Assembly: GCA_045530725.1 (NCBI GenBank) | Contig: JAZSCT010000034.1 | Span: 8,294 to 72,293 of the forward strand | Source: SIG435 sp045530725 | Lineage (GTDB): Bacteria; Bacillota; Clostridia; UMGS1810 | Direction of reading: 5' to 3' | DNA length: 64,000 nucleotides | Shown: positions 26,052 through 34,963 of the stretch, in pieces | Numbering within the stretch: the stretch's first letter is position 1 | Layout of the letters: every line of letters starts with the position of its first letter | Notes under the pieces: generated by a model | The model's input: only the letters and a program-made list of their open reading frames with translations | The model's database searches: none | What the model was told of the DNA's origin: nothing | Position numbers and translations under genes: made by a program

Positions 26052-27269
26052 TTAAGCATTTAAGTATGATGCAAGTTTTTCTCTGACTGCTTTTAAGAAA
26101 TCTTCGCTGTTTACTTTCTTTTTGTCAGAAAGTGTAGAGAGAAGATACAGATCACCCGTCATAACGCCTGATTCAATAGTATCAATGGTAGCCTTCTCAA
26201 GCATATCAGCATAGTTTATAAGGTCAGGAAGATTATCCATCTCTCCCCTCTTTCTGAATGCACCACTCCATGCAAAGATTGTAGCAACAGAGTTAGTAGA
26301 TGTTTCCTCACCTTTCAAGTATTTATAATAATGACGCTGAACAGTTCCGTGAGCCGCTTCATATTCATAATACCCTTCAGGAGATACAAGAACACTTGTC
26401 ATCATAGCAAGTGAACCGTATGCAGTAGCAACCATATCGCTCATTACATCGCCATCGTAGTTCTTGCAAGCCCAGATATACCCGCCTTCAGAACGGACAA
26501 CTCTTGCAACCGCATCATCGATAAGAGTATAGAAATATTCTATACCAAGTTCGTCAAATTTATCTTTGTACTCAGTTTCAAACACTTCATTGAATATATC
26601 TTTGAAATGATGATCGTATTTTTTGGAAATAGTATCTTTCGTAGCAAACCACAAATCCTGACGCATATCTATCGCATAATTAAAACAACAACGTGCAAAA
26701 CTTCTGATGGAATTATCCTTATTGTGAAGTCCCTGAATGATACCATCAGAATCAGAGAAATCGTAAATAAGTTCTTTTGAAGTGGTTCCGTCAGGGTTTT
26801 CTTTAAAAAGATAACATTTAGAACCTTTTTCCACATTCATTTCTACATTCTTATACACATCACCGTATGCGTGACGTGCAATAGTAATAGGCTTGGTCCA
26901 TGTGGGGATATATGGAGTGATACCTTTCACTATGATAGGTGTTCTGAAAACTGTACCGTCAAGAATGGCACGAATTGTACCATTTGGTGACTTCCACATT
27001 TCTTTTAAGTTGTATTCTGTCATTCTCTGTGCATTAGGTGTAATTGTAGCACACTTAACAGCAACGCCGTATTTTTTGGTAGCGTTGGCAGAATCAACGG
27101 TTATCTGATCGTTGGTTTCGTTTCTTTTTTCAAGGCCCAGATCATAATACTCACTCTTAAGATCAACGAAAGGTAAAATCAGATCATCCTTTATCATTTT
27201 CCAGAGAATTCTTGTCATTTCGTCTCCGTCCATTTCAACAAGCGGAGTAGTCATTTTGATTTTTTCCAT
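26052..27269 (-). CDS. icd: NADP-dependent isocitrate dehydrogenase (eukaryotic-like type)
   Basis: 405 residues. The start MEKIKMTTPLVEMDGDEMTRI, CATITPNAQRM, the SPNGTIRAILDGTVFR substrate loop and YEAAHGTVQRHY identify the dimeric type II NADP-ICDH family typical of eukaryotes, rather than the E. coli Icd type. It converts isocitrate to 2-oxoglutarate, feeding glutamate synthesis in an incomplete TCA cycle. GGAGATTC precedes the ATG. Single-gene unit ending in the terminator shared with veg. Bacterial members occur in some Clostridia and Bifidobacteria. Confidence 0.96.
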   Translation of the reverse strand: MEKIKMTTPLVEMDGDEMTRILWKMIKDDLILPFVDLKSEYYDLGLEKRNETNDQITVDSANATKKYGVAVKCATITPNAQRMTEYNLKEMWKSPNGTIRAILDGTVFRTPIIVKGITPYIPTWTKPITIARHAYGDVYKNVEMNVEKGSKCYLFKENPDGTTSKELIYDFSDSDGIIQGLHNKDNSIRSFARCCFNYAIDMRQDLWFATKDTISKKYDHHFKDIFNEVFETEYKDKFDELGIEYFYTLIDDAVARVVRSEGGYIWACKNYDGDVMSDMVATAYGSLAMMTSVLVSPEGYYEYEAAHGTVQRHYYKYLKGEETSTNSVATIFAWSGAFRKRGEMDNLPDLINYADMLEKATIDTIESGVMTGDLYLLSTLSDKKKVNSEDFLKAVREKLASYLNA

Positions 27270-27395
27270 AATATGAATCTCCTTTTCTGAATGTATTTAA
27301 CAGATGTAAATCAAAAAAATTTATTTTATTTTCCTGCCAAAGTAAAAAATTCTTTGTTTGTTCCATAAAAAATATCGGAACGAAAAGATGTCATC

Positions 27396-27503
27396 TTAAG
27401 AAACCCTTATATTGTATTTACGAAACATTTGGGCAAGTCTTTCGTTCCAAAGAGCGCCGTCATCATAACTGAATGTGATCGCTTTCATTTTTCCGTCAAA
27501 CAT
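27396..27503 (-). pseudogene. N-terminal fragment of a polysaccharide deacetylase-like gene
   Basis: A 35-codon minus-strand frame begins MFDGKMKAITFSYDDGALWN and continues RLAQMFRKYNIRVS before TAA. FSYDDG is NodB motif 1, and RLxxMFxKYNI is the following helix of this family, so the gene stops just after its first motif. GGGAG precedes the ATG and a promoter at 27538 is intact. The region 27270-27395 beyond the stop shows no continuing homology in any frame I could read. It could still be expressed as a micropeptide. Confidence 0.75.
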
Positions 27504-27537
27504 ATAAGACCACTCCCATTTAAAAAATTCTCTTTAT

Positions 27538-27566
27538 ATACTAATACAAAACTGTATTTTTGTCAA
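27538..27566 (-). promoter_or_regulatory. Promoter of the deacetylase fragment
   Basis: Minus strand TTGACA (27561-27566), 17 bases, TAGTAT (27538-27543), diverging from the yigZ promoter 14 bases away. Confidence 0.6.
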
Positions 27567-27579
27567 CAAAAATGAGGGT

Positions 27580-27608
27580 TTGACTTATGATGGTTTTAAT
27601 GATAAAAT
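27580..27608 (+). promoter_or_regulatory. Promoter of yigZ
   Basis: TTGACT (27580-27585), 17 bases, TAAAAT (27603-27608) with an extended TG. Confidence 0.8.
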
Positions 27609-27640
27609 TCATATAAATAAACTTAACAGGAGAAATGGAA

Positions 27641-28252
27641 TTGGAAAAATATATTACAGTAAGTCAGTATGCATCAGATGAGATATGTGAAAAGAAATCC
27701 CGATTTATCGCATATATGACTCATATTGAGACAAAAGAAGAGGCAGAAGAATTTATTTCATCTATAAAAAAGAAACACTATAATGCAAGGCACAATGTAT
27801 ATGCATATATCCTTTCGTCGGGTGAAAAGAAGTATTCTGATGACGGAGAACCATCGAAAACAGGCGGCTTTCCTGTACTTGAAATGCTTGAAAAAGAAAA
27901 TATCACAGACGTGGTGTGTGTTGTGACAAGATATTTCGGAGGGACACTTCTTGGTGTTGGAGGACTTATAAGGGCATATACACTTGCAGCAAAATGTGCT
28001 CTTGATAAGGCAGGTAAAAAAGAAAAACAAATGTGCGATATATTGGAAACCTCCATAAACTATTCTGATCTGGATTCATTTATTCACATTACTGAAGAAA
28101 TGAAAATTGAAGTAATAATGAAAGAATATTCAGAAAAGATATCACTCACCCTTTCCTCGCCTGTATCCGAAACAGATATCTACATCAAAAAAATCACCGA
28201 ACAATTCAATGGAAATATTATTCTCACAACCAGAGAAACTGTATTCAACTGA
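27641..28252 (+). CDS. yigZ: YigZ/IMPACT family protein
   Basis: About 203 residues. KKSRFIAYMTHI, YNARHNVYAYIL, SDDGEPSKTGGFPVLEML and TRYFGGTLLGVGGLIRAYT are the UPF0029/IMPACT core, with a C-terminal DUF1949-like domain. The family is linked to translation control in eukaryotes and is uncharacterised in bacteria. AGGAG (27628-27632) is only two bases from the ATG at 27635 but eight from the in-frame TTG at 27641, so the TTG is preferred; the difference is two residues. Confidence 0.93.
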   Translation: MEKYITVSQYASDEICEKKSRFIAYMTHIETKEEAEEFISSIKKKHYNARHNVYAYILSSGEKKYSDDGEPSKTGGFPVLEMLEKENITDVVCVVTRYFGGTLLGVGGLIRAYTLAAKCALDKAGKKEKQMCDILETSINYSDLDSFIHITEEMKIEVIMKEYSEKISLTLSSPVSETDIYIKKITEQFNGNIILTTRETVFN

Positions 28253-28261
28253 GAGGTATAT

Positions 28262-28497
28262 TTCAGAACAATATTCAAATCCATATACAACACTTCTCCA
28301 ATCAAATATGTAAACGAACTAAAACTTACACGAGCAAAGGAACTTCTTACCGTGGAGGAAATATCAATAAACGATGTTTCGTTTGTGTCAGGTACAATGA
28401 CACAAGCACATTTTCAAGAGAATTCTAAAAACTCACAGGAATAACACCTGCATCATACAGAAAAAATGTTTTTAAACGTAGTGATACAGTCAATTAA
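28262..28497 (+). pseudogene. AraC-family regulator remnant (HTH domain, frameshifted)
   Basis: Directly after yigZ, one frame reads FKSIYNTSPIKYVNELKLTR and AKELLTVEEISINDVSFVSG, the two helix-turn-helix units of an AraC/XylS DNA-binding domain. Near 28430 the frame shifts by one and resumes as LTGITPASYRKNVF, the conserved end of the domain, stopping at TAA 28495. There is no start codon and no N-terminal domain. This explains most of the gap 28253-28642. Confidence 0.85.
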
Positions 28498-28542
28498 TAT
28501 GACACAAACTACACATTAATCCTAAAAATGTATATAAACAAA

Positions 28543-28572
28543 GAAAATACCATAGTATGCTATGGTATTTTC
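28543..28572. terminator. Bidirectional terminator between yigZ/AraC remnant and mgsA
   Basis: GAAAATACCATAG (28543-28555) and its complement (28560-28572) with loop TATG: a perfect 13-bp stem with A/T-rich ends between convergent units. Confidence 0.85.
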
Positions 28573-28642
28573 TACATTATGTAATTATAATTCATCTTTT
28601 ATTATCTTGCATTTTTGCATTCCAAAGGATTTTTACATTTCT

Positions 28643-29047
28643 CTAGTTCTTTGGGTTGACAATATCTCTCCAATCAAGGTCTCCTCTTTCCATACCACGA
28701 ACGAGCACTTCGGCAGTAGCAACATTTGTGGCAAGAGGGATATTGTGCATATCACACAAACGAAGGATTGAGTTTATATCAGGTTCATGTGTCTGTGCAG
28801 TCAATGGATCTCTGAAAAATAGCACAAGGTCAATCTCGTTATAAGCAATTCGTGCACCTATCTGTTGGTCCCCGCCTTGTGGTCCTGATAAAAATCTATG
28901 TATCTTAAGTCCTGTTGCATCTTCAACCATAGAACCGGTAGTACCGGTAGCAACAAGATTGTGCTGCTCAAGAATACCTTTATACGCTATACAAAACTGC
29001 GCCATAAGTTCCTTCTTTTTATCATGTGCAATCAATGCAATATTCAT
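28643..29047 (-). CDS. mgsA: Methylglyoxal synthase
   Basis: 134 residues. IALIAHDKKKELM, TGTTGSMVEDATGL, FLSGPQGGDQQIGARI and FFRDPLTAQTHEPDI are the complete MgsA active site (catalytic Asp in GGDQQ and DPL). It converts dihydroxyacetone phosphate to methylglyoxal and phosphate, a bypass used when sugar phosphates accumulate. It lies 26 bases after the MinD-like gene; in clostridia mgsA commonly closes the mre-min cluster, so the position is ordinary. Confidence 0.96.
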   Translation of the reverse strand: MNIALIAHDKKKELMAQFCIAYKGILEQHNLVATGTTGSMVEDATGLKIHRFLSGPQGGDQQIGARIAYNEIDLVLFFRDPLTAQTHEPDINSILRLCDMHNIPLATNVATAEVLVRGMERGDLDWRDIVNPKN

Positions 29048-29073
29048 CTTCCTCTTCCTTTCTCAAATTACCA

Positions 29074-29820
29074 TTAACCAAACAATTTCTTTATAACACT
29101 GTTTTTATAATCTGTAACTGGTATATTGTCACCTTTGATTCTTTTTGCAATACTGTCAAAAACCTTTTGCAAAAGAAGTTCATCATCTTTCCTGACAGGA
29201 TTCATTCTTTCATCAAACCCTCCTGAAAAGTCATAAACAACTCCCAGAAGAGGGATTCTCAGGATGTCAAGAATCTCATCAACACCTTTATCGTATCCTT
29301 TTTCAATCCTTGATGGATTAACACGGTTTACAATCAGGCTGCATTTGTGCTCATCGTCAAGATAAAGTAAGAGACATTTACTTCCGCGCTGTGACACAAA
29401 TGAAGAATCAGTCACAAGAACAAATTCACATTCATCATCAATTTTTTTGATAATGTCAATGTATGAATTGTCACACACATCAATCAAAAGGATATCATAA
29501 TTATCTTTTGCATCCGAAATGAGTCTTCCAATACATAATTCTACATTATAGGGCTTAAAATCTAATGGTGAACAAATAATATCTGCATTTTCGTTTATAT
29601 TTGCAACAGAGTCATCCAGACTGACATCTCCTGATGAATAATCAGAAATGTCGTACAAAATACTGTCAGAAACATCATACAACAAGTCAAGATAACGGTA
29701 CTTATCATTGAGTTCGGCGATAAGTACTTTGTTTTCCAAGGATAATGCATCAGAAATATTCTTAATAATAAACGACTTTCCGCATCCTCCTTTGGATGAC
29801 AAAAAGAATATAACCTTCAT
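29074..29820 (-). CDS. Divergent MinD/ParA-like ATPase
   Basis: 248 residues. The deviant Walker A is SSKGGCGKSF with the signature Lys10 and Lys15. The switch I region, normally D.D.GLRNLDL, reads ELNDKYRYLDLLY (36-48), and switch II, normally DCPAGI, reads IDVCDN (113-118). The C-terminus NSVIKKLFG (240-248) resembles the amphipathic membrane-targeting tail of MinD (for example KGFLKRLFGG). It occupies the minD position after mrdA and before mgsA, but minC and minE are absent. It is therefore a degenerate or repurposed MinD relative; whether it cycles ATP is uncertain. It has its own promoter at 29867. Confidence 0.78.
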   Translation of the reverse strand: MKVIFFLSSKGGCGKSFIIKNISDALSLENKVLIAELNDKYRYLDLLYDVSDSILYDISDYSSGDVSLDDSVANINENADIICSPLDFKPYNVELCIGRLISDAKDNYDILLIDVCDNSYIDIIKKIDDECEFVLVTDSSFVSQRGSKCLLLYLDDEHKCSLIVNRVNPSRIEKGYDKGVDEILDILRIPLLGVVYDFSGGFDERMNPVRKDDELLLQKVFDSIAKRIKGDNIPVTDYKNSVIKKLFG

Positions 29821-29866
29821 AGAAATACCCCTTTGTACCTTATATCATAAACTATATTTCTAATTT

Positions 29867-29895
29867 ATAATACCATAATTATGATACTTTGGCAA
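29867..29895 (-). promoter_or_regulatory. Promoter of MinD-like gene and mgsA
   Basis: Minus strand TTGCCA (29890-29895), 17 bases, TATTAT (29867-29872) with an extended TG, in the 84-base gap after mrdA. Confidence 0.7.
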
Positions 29896-29904
29896 TAGCG
29901 ATTT

Positions 29905-31956
29905 TTAATCACGTATATGTTCGATTTCTTGTTCTTCAATAGGTTCATCAAGTTTAACACCGAAATACTGAGCAAATGCTGCTTTTGCTATAGGTGCAAC
30001 GCTGCTTCCGCTGCCTGCACTTTCCACAACTATTGAAATAGCAATTTCAGGTTTGTCATAAGGAGCAAATGCAACGAAGAGCCCTGTTGCATTACTGCCC
30101 ACCACCTGTGCAGAGCCTGTTTTGGCACAGACTTTTACAGGAAATGATGCAAATGTTGAACTGGCTGTACCTTTTGAAGCAACACTTCTCATACCTTCTT
30201 TGACAGCATTTAAGTTCTCTTCTTTTATATTGAGTTTATCAAGAACTTCTGGTTTATTAATCAATGTGCTTTTTCCCGAAACGGGATCAACAACACTTTT
30301 TACAAGATGGGCCTTGTATCTTGTGCCACCGTTTGCAATGGTAGATACATAAGATGCCAACTGTATTGGCGTAAAAAGATTATATGATTGTCCTATAGCA
30401 CTCTGTACAGTATCACCCGGATACCATATTTCATCAAAATGTTTTTTCTTAAAATCAGGGGATGCAACAACTCCCGATGCTTCGCCTTCAAGTTCAATAC
30501 CTGTCTTCTGTCCGAGCCCCAGCAATGTGGTATAATCCACAAGGGTATCAATCCCGAGTCTGTGCCCTACTTCATAAAAATAATAGTTGCAGGACTCACT
30601 TATTGCCTTTGACACATCAGTAAACCCGTGTGTACCACCTGTCTGAGACCAAATCCAGCAGTTGAAGAATCTGTCAAGTAGTTTATATCTGCCTTCGTCT
30701 TTAATAAGTTCATCATAAGTAATCTTGCCCTCTTCAAGTCCCGCAATAGCCGTAAGCATTTTGAAAGTAGAACCGGGAGCATATGTGCCGCTTATAGCGC
30801 GGTTAAACATTGGTTTGACAGGGTTTTTGTATAATTCATCATAATCTTTATCGAAATTCTCAAGACTGTAGGTGGGATAATTTGCAAGAGCAAGGATTTC
30901 GCCTGTATTCACATCCATGCATACAACTGAACCTGCCTGAGGGTTGGATTCCGAATCTTTGGAATGATACAATCTGTTTATAGTGTTTTTCAACGCTTCT
31001 TCTACAGTTTTCTGCAGTTCAAGGTCAATGGTAAGGATAGCATTATCTCCTGCGATTGCAGGGATTTCTTCGGTGCTTTTTTCTACATTGCCATCTACTT
31101 TATATTTAACACTGCTGAGTCCATCCTGACCTTTGATGTAGGATTCAAGGTATTTTTCCAGACCATCTTTTCCGATAATGGAATTAAAAGAATACCCTTT
31201 ATCCTTCATAACTTCATATTCTTCCCTATATATAAGTCCGACTCTGCCGAGAATATGAGATGCAAGTCCATCATAAATGTAACTGCGTTTTGGTTGAGTT
31301 TTGATGTAGATATTACCAAACGAGGATGTGTTTTCTTTTATTTCGCTTACCATATTAATGTTTGCATTTGCAGAAAACACAAAGGGATTTGAATAACTGA
31401 ACAGTCTCTTTTCCATTTCATAACGGATACCGATTATATCCCTTATTTCATCCTGACTGTAGTTACCAGACACGCCATATTTCTTTTTAAGTTCATTGAT
31501 TTTTTGTTCAGCACTAAGGTGCTTTTTTTCATCTTCGGACAAAGAAAACTCTTTGATGAGTTCCTTTCTTTTCTCTTCTGAATAATTTTCAAAAAGATAC
31601 TCATAAGGATAATAAGAGATTTCCAATGCATCACGATATGGTTCTCCGTATTTTTTAAAAAGAGAAGTAACCGATAATATTTCCTCGTTTAACTGCTTGT
31701 CAGTTTTGTCGGAAGAATATTTGATTTCAATCTGAAAACCATTCTCATTGGTTACAATAGGTCGTCCAAGTCTGTCAAGGATATTTCCTCTTGGAGCACT
31801 GATGACTTCGGAATAACTCATTCTGATATTCGACTGCTCATCATACTCTTTTCCTTTTACAATCTGAAGATAAAACAATCTGTATGTAATTAGAAGTACA
31901 AGAAATATAAAGACAGCAATAATGATTAAAACTTTTTTATCATTTTTATTTCTCAT
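29905..31956 (-). CDS. mrdA: Penicillin-binding protein 2 (peptidoglycan transpeptidase)
   Basis: 683 residues, class B PBP. An N-terminal membrane helix (about 9-25) is followed by the dimerisation domain (ISAPRGNILDRLGRPIVTN), then the transpeptidase domain with SxxK as STFK (396-399), ESCNYY for SxN, and AKTGSAQV for KTG. With RodA and MreBCD it builds lateral wall peptidoglycan. Its ATG overlaps the mreD stop by four bases (ATGA). A charged insert at about 105-180 is larger than in E. coli PBP2 but common in Gram-positive homologues. Confidence 0.95.
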   Translation of the reverse strand: MRNKNDKKVLIIIAVFIFLVLLITYRLFYLQIVKGKEYDEQSNIRMSYSEVISAPRGNILDRLGRPIVTNENGFQIEIKYSSDKTDKQLNEEILSVTSLFKKYGEPYRDALEISYYPYEYLFENYSEEKRKELIKEFSLSEDEKKHLSAEQKINELKKKYGVSGNYSQDEIRDIIGIRYEMEKRLFSYSNPFVFSANANINMVSEIKENTSSFGNIYIKTQPKRSYIYDGLASHILGRVGLIYREEYEVMKDKGYSFNSIIGKDGLEKYLESYIKGQDGLSSVKYKVDGNVEKSTEEIPAIAGDNAILTIDLELQKTVEEALKNTINRLYHSKDSESNPQAGSVVCMDVNTGEILALANYPTYSLENFDKDYDELYKNPVKPMFNRAISGTYAPGSTFKMLTAIAGLEEGKITYDELIKDEGRYKLLDRFFNCWIWSQTGGTHGFTDVSKAISESCNYYFYEVGHRLGIDTLVDYTTLLGLGQKTGIELEGEASGVVASPDFKKKHFDEIWYPGDTVQSAIGQSYNLFTPIQLASYVSTIANGGTRYKAHLVKSVVDPVSGKSTLINKPEVLDKLNIKEENLNAVKEGMRSVASKGTASSTFASFPVKVCAKTGSAQVVGSNATGLFVAFAPYDKPEIAISIVVESAGSGSSVAPIAKAAFAQYFGVKLDEPIEEQEIEHIRD

Positions 31957-32468
31957 TTAATTCGTCTCCATATGGATTTTGATTGAAAAAATTTGTCTCC
32001 TGTCATAAAACCGCAAAATACATAAACAGCAAAAGATAAAATAGTATTATATAAACAATGAGGTAATATAACATACAAAAAGGAATAGGAAAAATCTCCC
32101 AGACCCCACATGGTAAACTGTGTATAAAAGTACAGAGACTGATACAGAATACCAGATACAAAAACAAAAATTGCGTTTACAAGTATTGTGGGATAAAAAT
32201 ATTTATCTTTAAAAACAGAAATGAGAAAAACAGTATATAGTGTAATAAGCCCGTTAATCCCGAATGTCTGCATAAGAGAGAAATCTTTACTAAGTCCCGC
32301 AACAACACCAAAAACAAGTGCTCCGAAGCGGTTTTCTTTCAGGGCCACATATACTGAAAGTACAAACACGGGGTCAGGCAAAATACCAAAAATCCTTATA
32401 CTGCTCCCAAGTACTGTCTGAAAAATATACAGGAATATTAATAGCGAATAATATTTAACCCATTTCAT
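31953..32468 (-). CDS. mreD: Rod shape-determining protein MreD
   Basis: 171 residues, five to six membrane helices, opening MKWVKYYSLLIFLYIFQTVL, with GILPDPVFVLSVYVAL typical of MreD. A small integral membrane partner of MreC in the elongasome. Sixteen-base spacing from mreC; its stop overlaps the mrdA start. Confidence 0.9.
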   Translation of the reverse strand: MKWVKYYSLLIFLYIFQTVLGSSIRIFGILPDPVFVLSVYVALKENRFGALVFGVVAGLSKDFSLMQTFGINGLITLYTVFLISVFKDKYFYPTILVNAIFVFVSGILYQSLYFYTQFTMWGLGDFSYSFLYVILPHCLYNTILSFAVYVFCGFMTGDKFFQSKSIWRRIK

Positions 32469-32483
32469 AATATAACCTCTTCA

Positions 32484-33326
32484 CTATTCCTCTTCATTTG
32501 CTTTGTTTCCAACGATAACAAAAACTTCGCCAATTTCATCAAAATTAACAGAAGTTTTAACAATAGCAATCTGGCTCATTCCGTCAGAAGATTTGCGGAT
32601 TTCCGAAACCTTGCCAATATGAATTCCCTTAGGATAAAGTCCGCCAAGACCGCTTGTAACAACATCGTCCCCTACAATTACAGCAGAAGACAAAGTAAGA
32701 TAGGACATCTTTAAACTGAAAGAATTTTTAAGAGATATATCTCCGCTGCATATGCCGTTTGCACGGATTCTGTCTATCTGGGAAGATACAGATCCTGAAG
32801 GATCAAGGATAGTCTTCGCTTTTGACCAGTTGTACCCTACTTCATATATGTAACCTACAAGGCCATCATTGGTAATAACCGCATCGTTCACTTTGACTGA
32901 GTCTGAAGACCCGCAATCAAGAGTGAATACAGAAAACCAGTTATCAGCATCTCCTGAAATAATATTTGCAGAGACCATAATCCTATCTGTGTCTTTTTGT
33001 TTGAGAGAAAGCATTGCTCTGAGTCTCTCGTTTTCACTCTTTATCTCATTTATCTCACGTGCTTCGGAGTTCAGAACTGAAATCTGCTCTTTTAGTTTTG
33101 AATTTTCTTCATCAAGATTCCCTATATTTAATACAAAATCCACTCCGTCACCTATTGTATCAACAACTCCGCCAAGAAGTTTCTGGACCGGAGTGATGAT
33201 CACTCCGAATACATTGCCTGTAAAATCCAGTACACCTTTTGGCAAAGTGGATAAAGCCATAAGAATAACAAGAACAAATGTGGTAATAAACATAAATAAA
33301 CTGGTTTTATTTTTTAAAAAATTCAT
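32484..33326 (-). CDS. mreC: Rod shape-determining protein MreC
   Basis: 280 residues: an N-terminal membrane helix (about 8-28), a coiled coil (about 70-110) and the beta-rich extracytoplasmic domain with VNDAVITNDGLVGYIYEVG and VVTSGLGGLYPKGIHIGKV. It scaffolds PBP2 and MreB-MreD at the membrane. Located between mreB and mreD. Confidence 0.94.
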   Translation of the reverse strand: MNFLKNKTSLFMFITTFVLVILMALSTLPKGVLDFTGNVFGVIITPVQKLLGGVVDTIGDGVDFVLNIGNLDEENSKLKEQISVLNSEAREINEIKSENERLRAMLSLKQKDTDRIMVSANIISGDADNWFSVFTLDCGSSDSVKVNDAVITNDGLVGYIYEVGYNWSKAKTILDPSGSVSSQIDRIRANGICSGDISLKNSFSLKMSYLTLSSAVIVGDDVVTSGLGGLYPKGIHIGKVSEIRKSSDGMSQIAIVKTSVNFDEIGEVFVIVGNKANEEE

Positions 33327-33347
33327 ATCACATCGTCAGCCTTTCAA

Positions 33348-34349
33348 TTATTTGAGACCGAAATCACGTCTTACAAAATCAAATTCATCCAAAAGTTTGC
33401 CTGTACCCAGTATAACTGCCTCTTTAGGATTTTCTGATAGAAATACTTTCATACCTGTTTTCGAACTTAAATATGTGCACATTCCGTTTATAAGGCTACC
33501 GCCACCACAAAGAACAATACCTTTGTCAAGTATATCTGCAGAAAGTTCAGGTGGAGTATTTTCAAGAGTTTCTTTAATAACATCTACAATACGTTCACAG
33601 ATAGGATGTACACACTCGCTGATTTCCTTAGCATTCACCATTACTGACTTCGGAAGTCCTGTAATAGTGTCTCTGCCTTTTACTTCCAAAGATTTATCTT
33701 CAGGATTTTCGCTTAGTGAACAAAGTTCGATTTTAATAGATTCGGCGCTTGCCTCTCCTATATATACACGATATTTCCGTTTGATATACTGCATAATCGC
33801 TCTGTCAAAGTCATTACCGCCTACTCTGAGTGAAGTGCTTGACACAATACCGTTAAGGGAAATAACAGACGCCTCGCTTGTCCCTGCACCGATATCCACA
33901 ATCATATTTGCAACAGGTTCTTCTACAGGCAATCCTATTCCGATAGCAGCAGCCATTGGTTCATCAACAATCAGCACTTCCCTTGCTCCTGCCTGAAGAA
34001 TGGCTTCTTCTATTGCCTTCTTTTCTACAGGACTTGCATCATAAGGTGTACATGCGATAACCCTGGGCTTTACAACACCTTTTTTTGTAAGTGCTTTTTT
34101 TATAAAATACGAAAGCATCTCTTCTGTTGCATCAAAATCAGATATTACACCACTTTTTAAAGGTTCAACAGATGTGATATTCTTCGGAGTTTTGCCCATC
34201 ATCTCACGGGCATTATTGCCTATGGCAATTATACCCTTAGAATCGTTGTCAACCACGACACAGGTAGGTTCTGAAAGAACAACTCCTTTAGAGCGGATAT
34301 ATATCATTGTGTTGTCTGTACCTAAATCAATTCCAATATCCTTACGCAT
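33348..34349 (-). CDS. mreB: Rod shape-determining actin homologue MreB
   Basis: 333 residues, actin fold: DIGIDLGTDNTMIYIRSKG is phosphate loop 1, VDIGAGTSEASVISLNG phosphate loop 2, and VLCGGGSLINGM the adenosine loop. It polymerises under the membrane to direct elongation. Sixteen bases after maf and 21 before mreC. Confidence 0.96.
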   Translation of the reverse strand: MRKDIGIDLGTDNTMIYIRSKGVVLSEPTCVVVDNDSKGIIAIGNNAREMMGKTPKNITSVEPLKSGVISDFDATEEMLSYFIKKALTKKGVVKPRVIACTPYDASPVEKKAIEEAILQAGAREVLIVDEPMAAAIGIGLPVEEPVANMIVDIGAGTSEASVISLNGIVSSTSLRVGGNDFDRAIMQYIKRKYRVYIGEASAESIKIELCSLSENPEDKSLEVKGRDTITGLPKSVMVNAKEISECVHPICERIVDVIKETLENTPPELSADILDKGIVLCGGGSLINGMCTYLSSKTGMKVFLSENPKEAVILGTGKLLDEFDFVRRDFGLK

Positions 34350-34365
34350 ATCTAAATCTCCCTGA

Positions 34366-34959
34366 TTATTTTTTAGTTATTAAATCAAAATCAAATTTAT
34401 CTTTCATAAGTTTTATGAGTTTATCAAGCGGCAATCCCACAACATTGTAATAATCCCCGTCTATTCTTTCCACAAAGGCACCTGATACTCCCTGAATTGC
34501 ATAACCGCCTGCTTTGTCATATGGTTCATCAGTCAGTATATATTCTCTAATCTGTAAATCAGAAAGCGTTTTGAAATACACCTTTGTGCACTCAAAATCC
34601 GTCTCTGCGCGACCTGTCTTTGTGTCAAAAACACAAATCCCTGAATATACCCTGTGTTCATTACCTGAAAGACTCTTTATAATGCTGAATGCTTCATCTT
34701 CAGTTTTAGGTTTTCCCAAAAATCTGCCCTCATATTCAACTATGGTATCAGAACCTATCACAAGATAGTCGCCGTGCAATTGACGTGCTGTATGAGTTGC
34801 TTTAAGCAAAGCAAGTTCTGAAACATATAGTTCAGGTGCAACACATTTAGGAACAATCGATTCATCTGCATCACTTACAACTATTTTAAACTTTACCCCT
34901 GCATCTTCGAGAATTTCCTTTCTTCTCGGAGATTTGGATGCAAGAACAACTTTTTTCAT
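34366..34959 (-). CDS. maf: Maf-family nucleoside triphosphate pyrophosphatase
   Basis: 197 residues. VVLASKSPRRKEIL and VIGSDTIVEYEGRFLGKP are the Maf signatures; the family hydrolyses dTTP, UTP or modified nucleotides and in B. subtilis affects septum formation. ATG at 34959 (preceded by AAGGAT) is preferred to the TTG before it. Position upstream of mreB is typical of Firmicutes. Confidence 0.94.
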   Translation of the reverse strand: MKKVVLASKSPRRKEILEDAGVKFKIVVSDADESIVPKCVAPELYVSELALLKATHTARQLHGDYLVIGSDTIVEYEGRFLGKPKTEDEAFSIIKSLSGNEHRVYSGICVFDTKTGRAETDFECTKVYFKTLSDLQIREYILTDEPYDKAGGYAIQGVSGAFVERIDGDYYNVVGLPLDKLIKLMKDKFDFDLITKK

Positions 34960-34963
34960 CAAA

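Noticed and set aside
32869..33996. A 375-residue plus-strand open frame antisense to mreC and mreB
   Set aside because: It is the complement of two well-conserved genes, has Ser/Leu-rich low-similarity sequence, and lacks a ribosome site.
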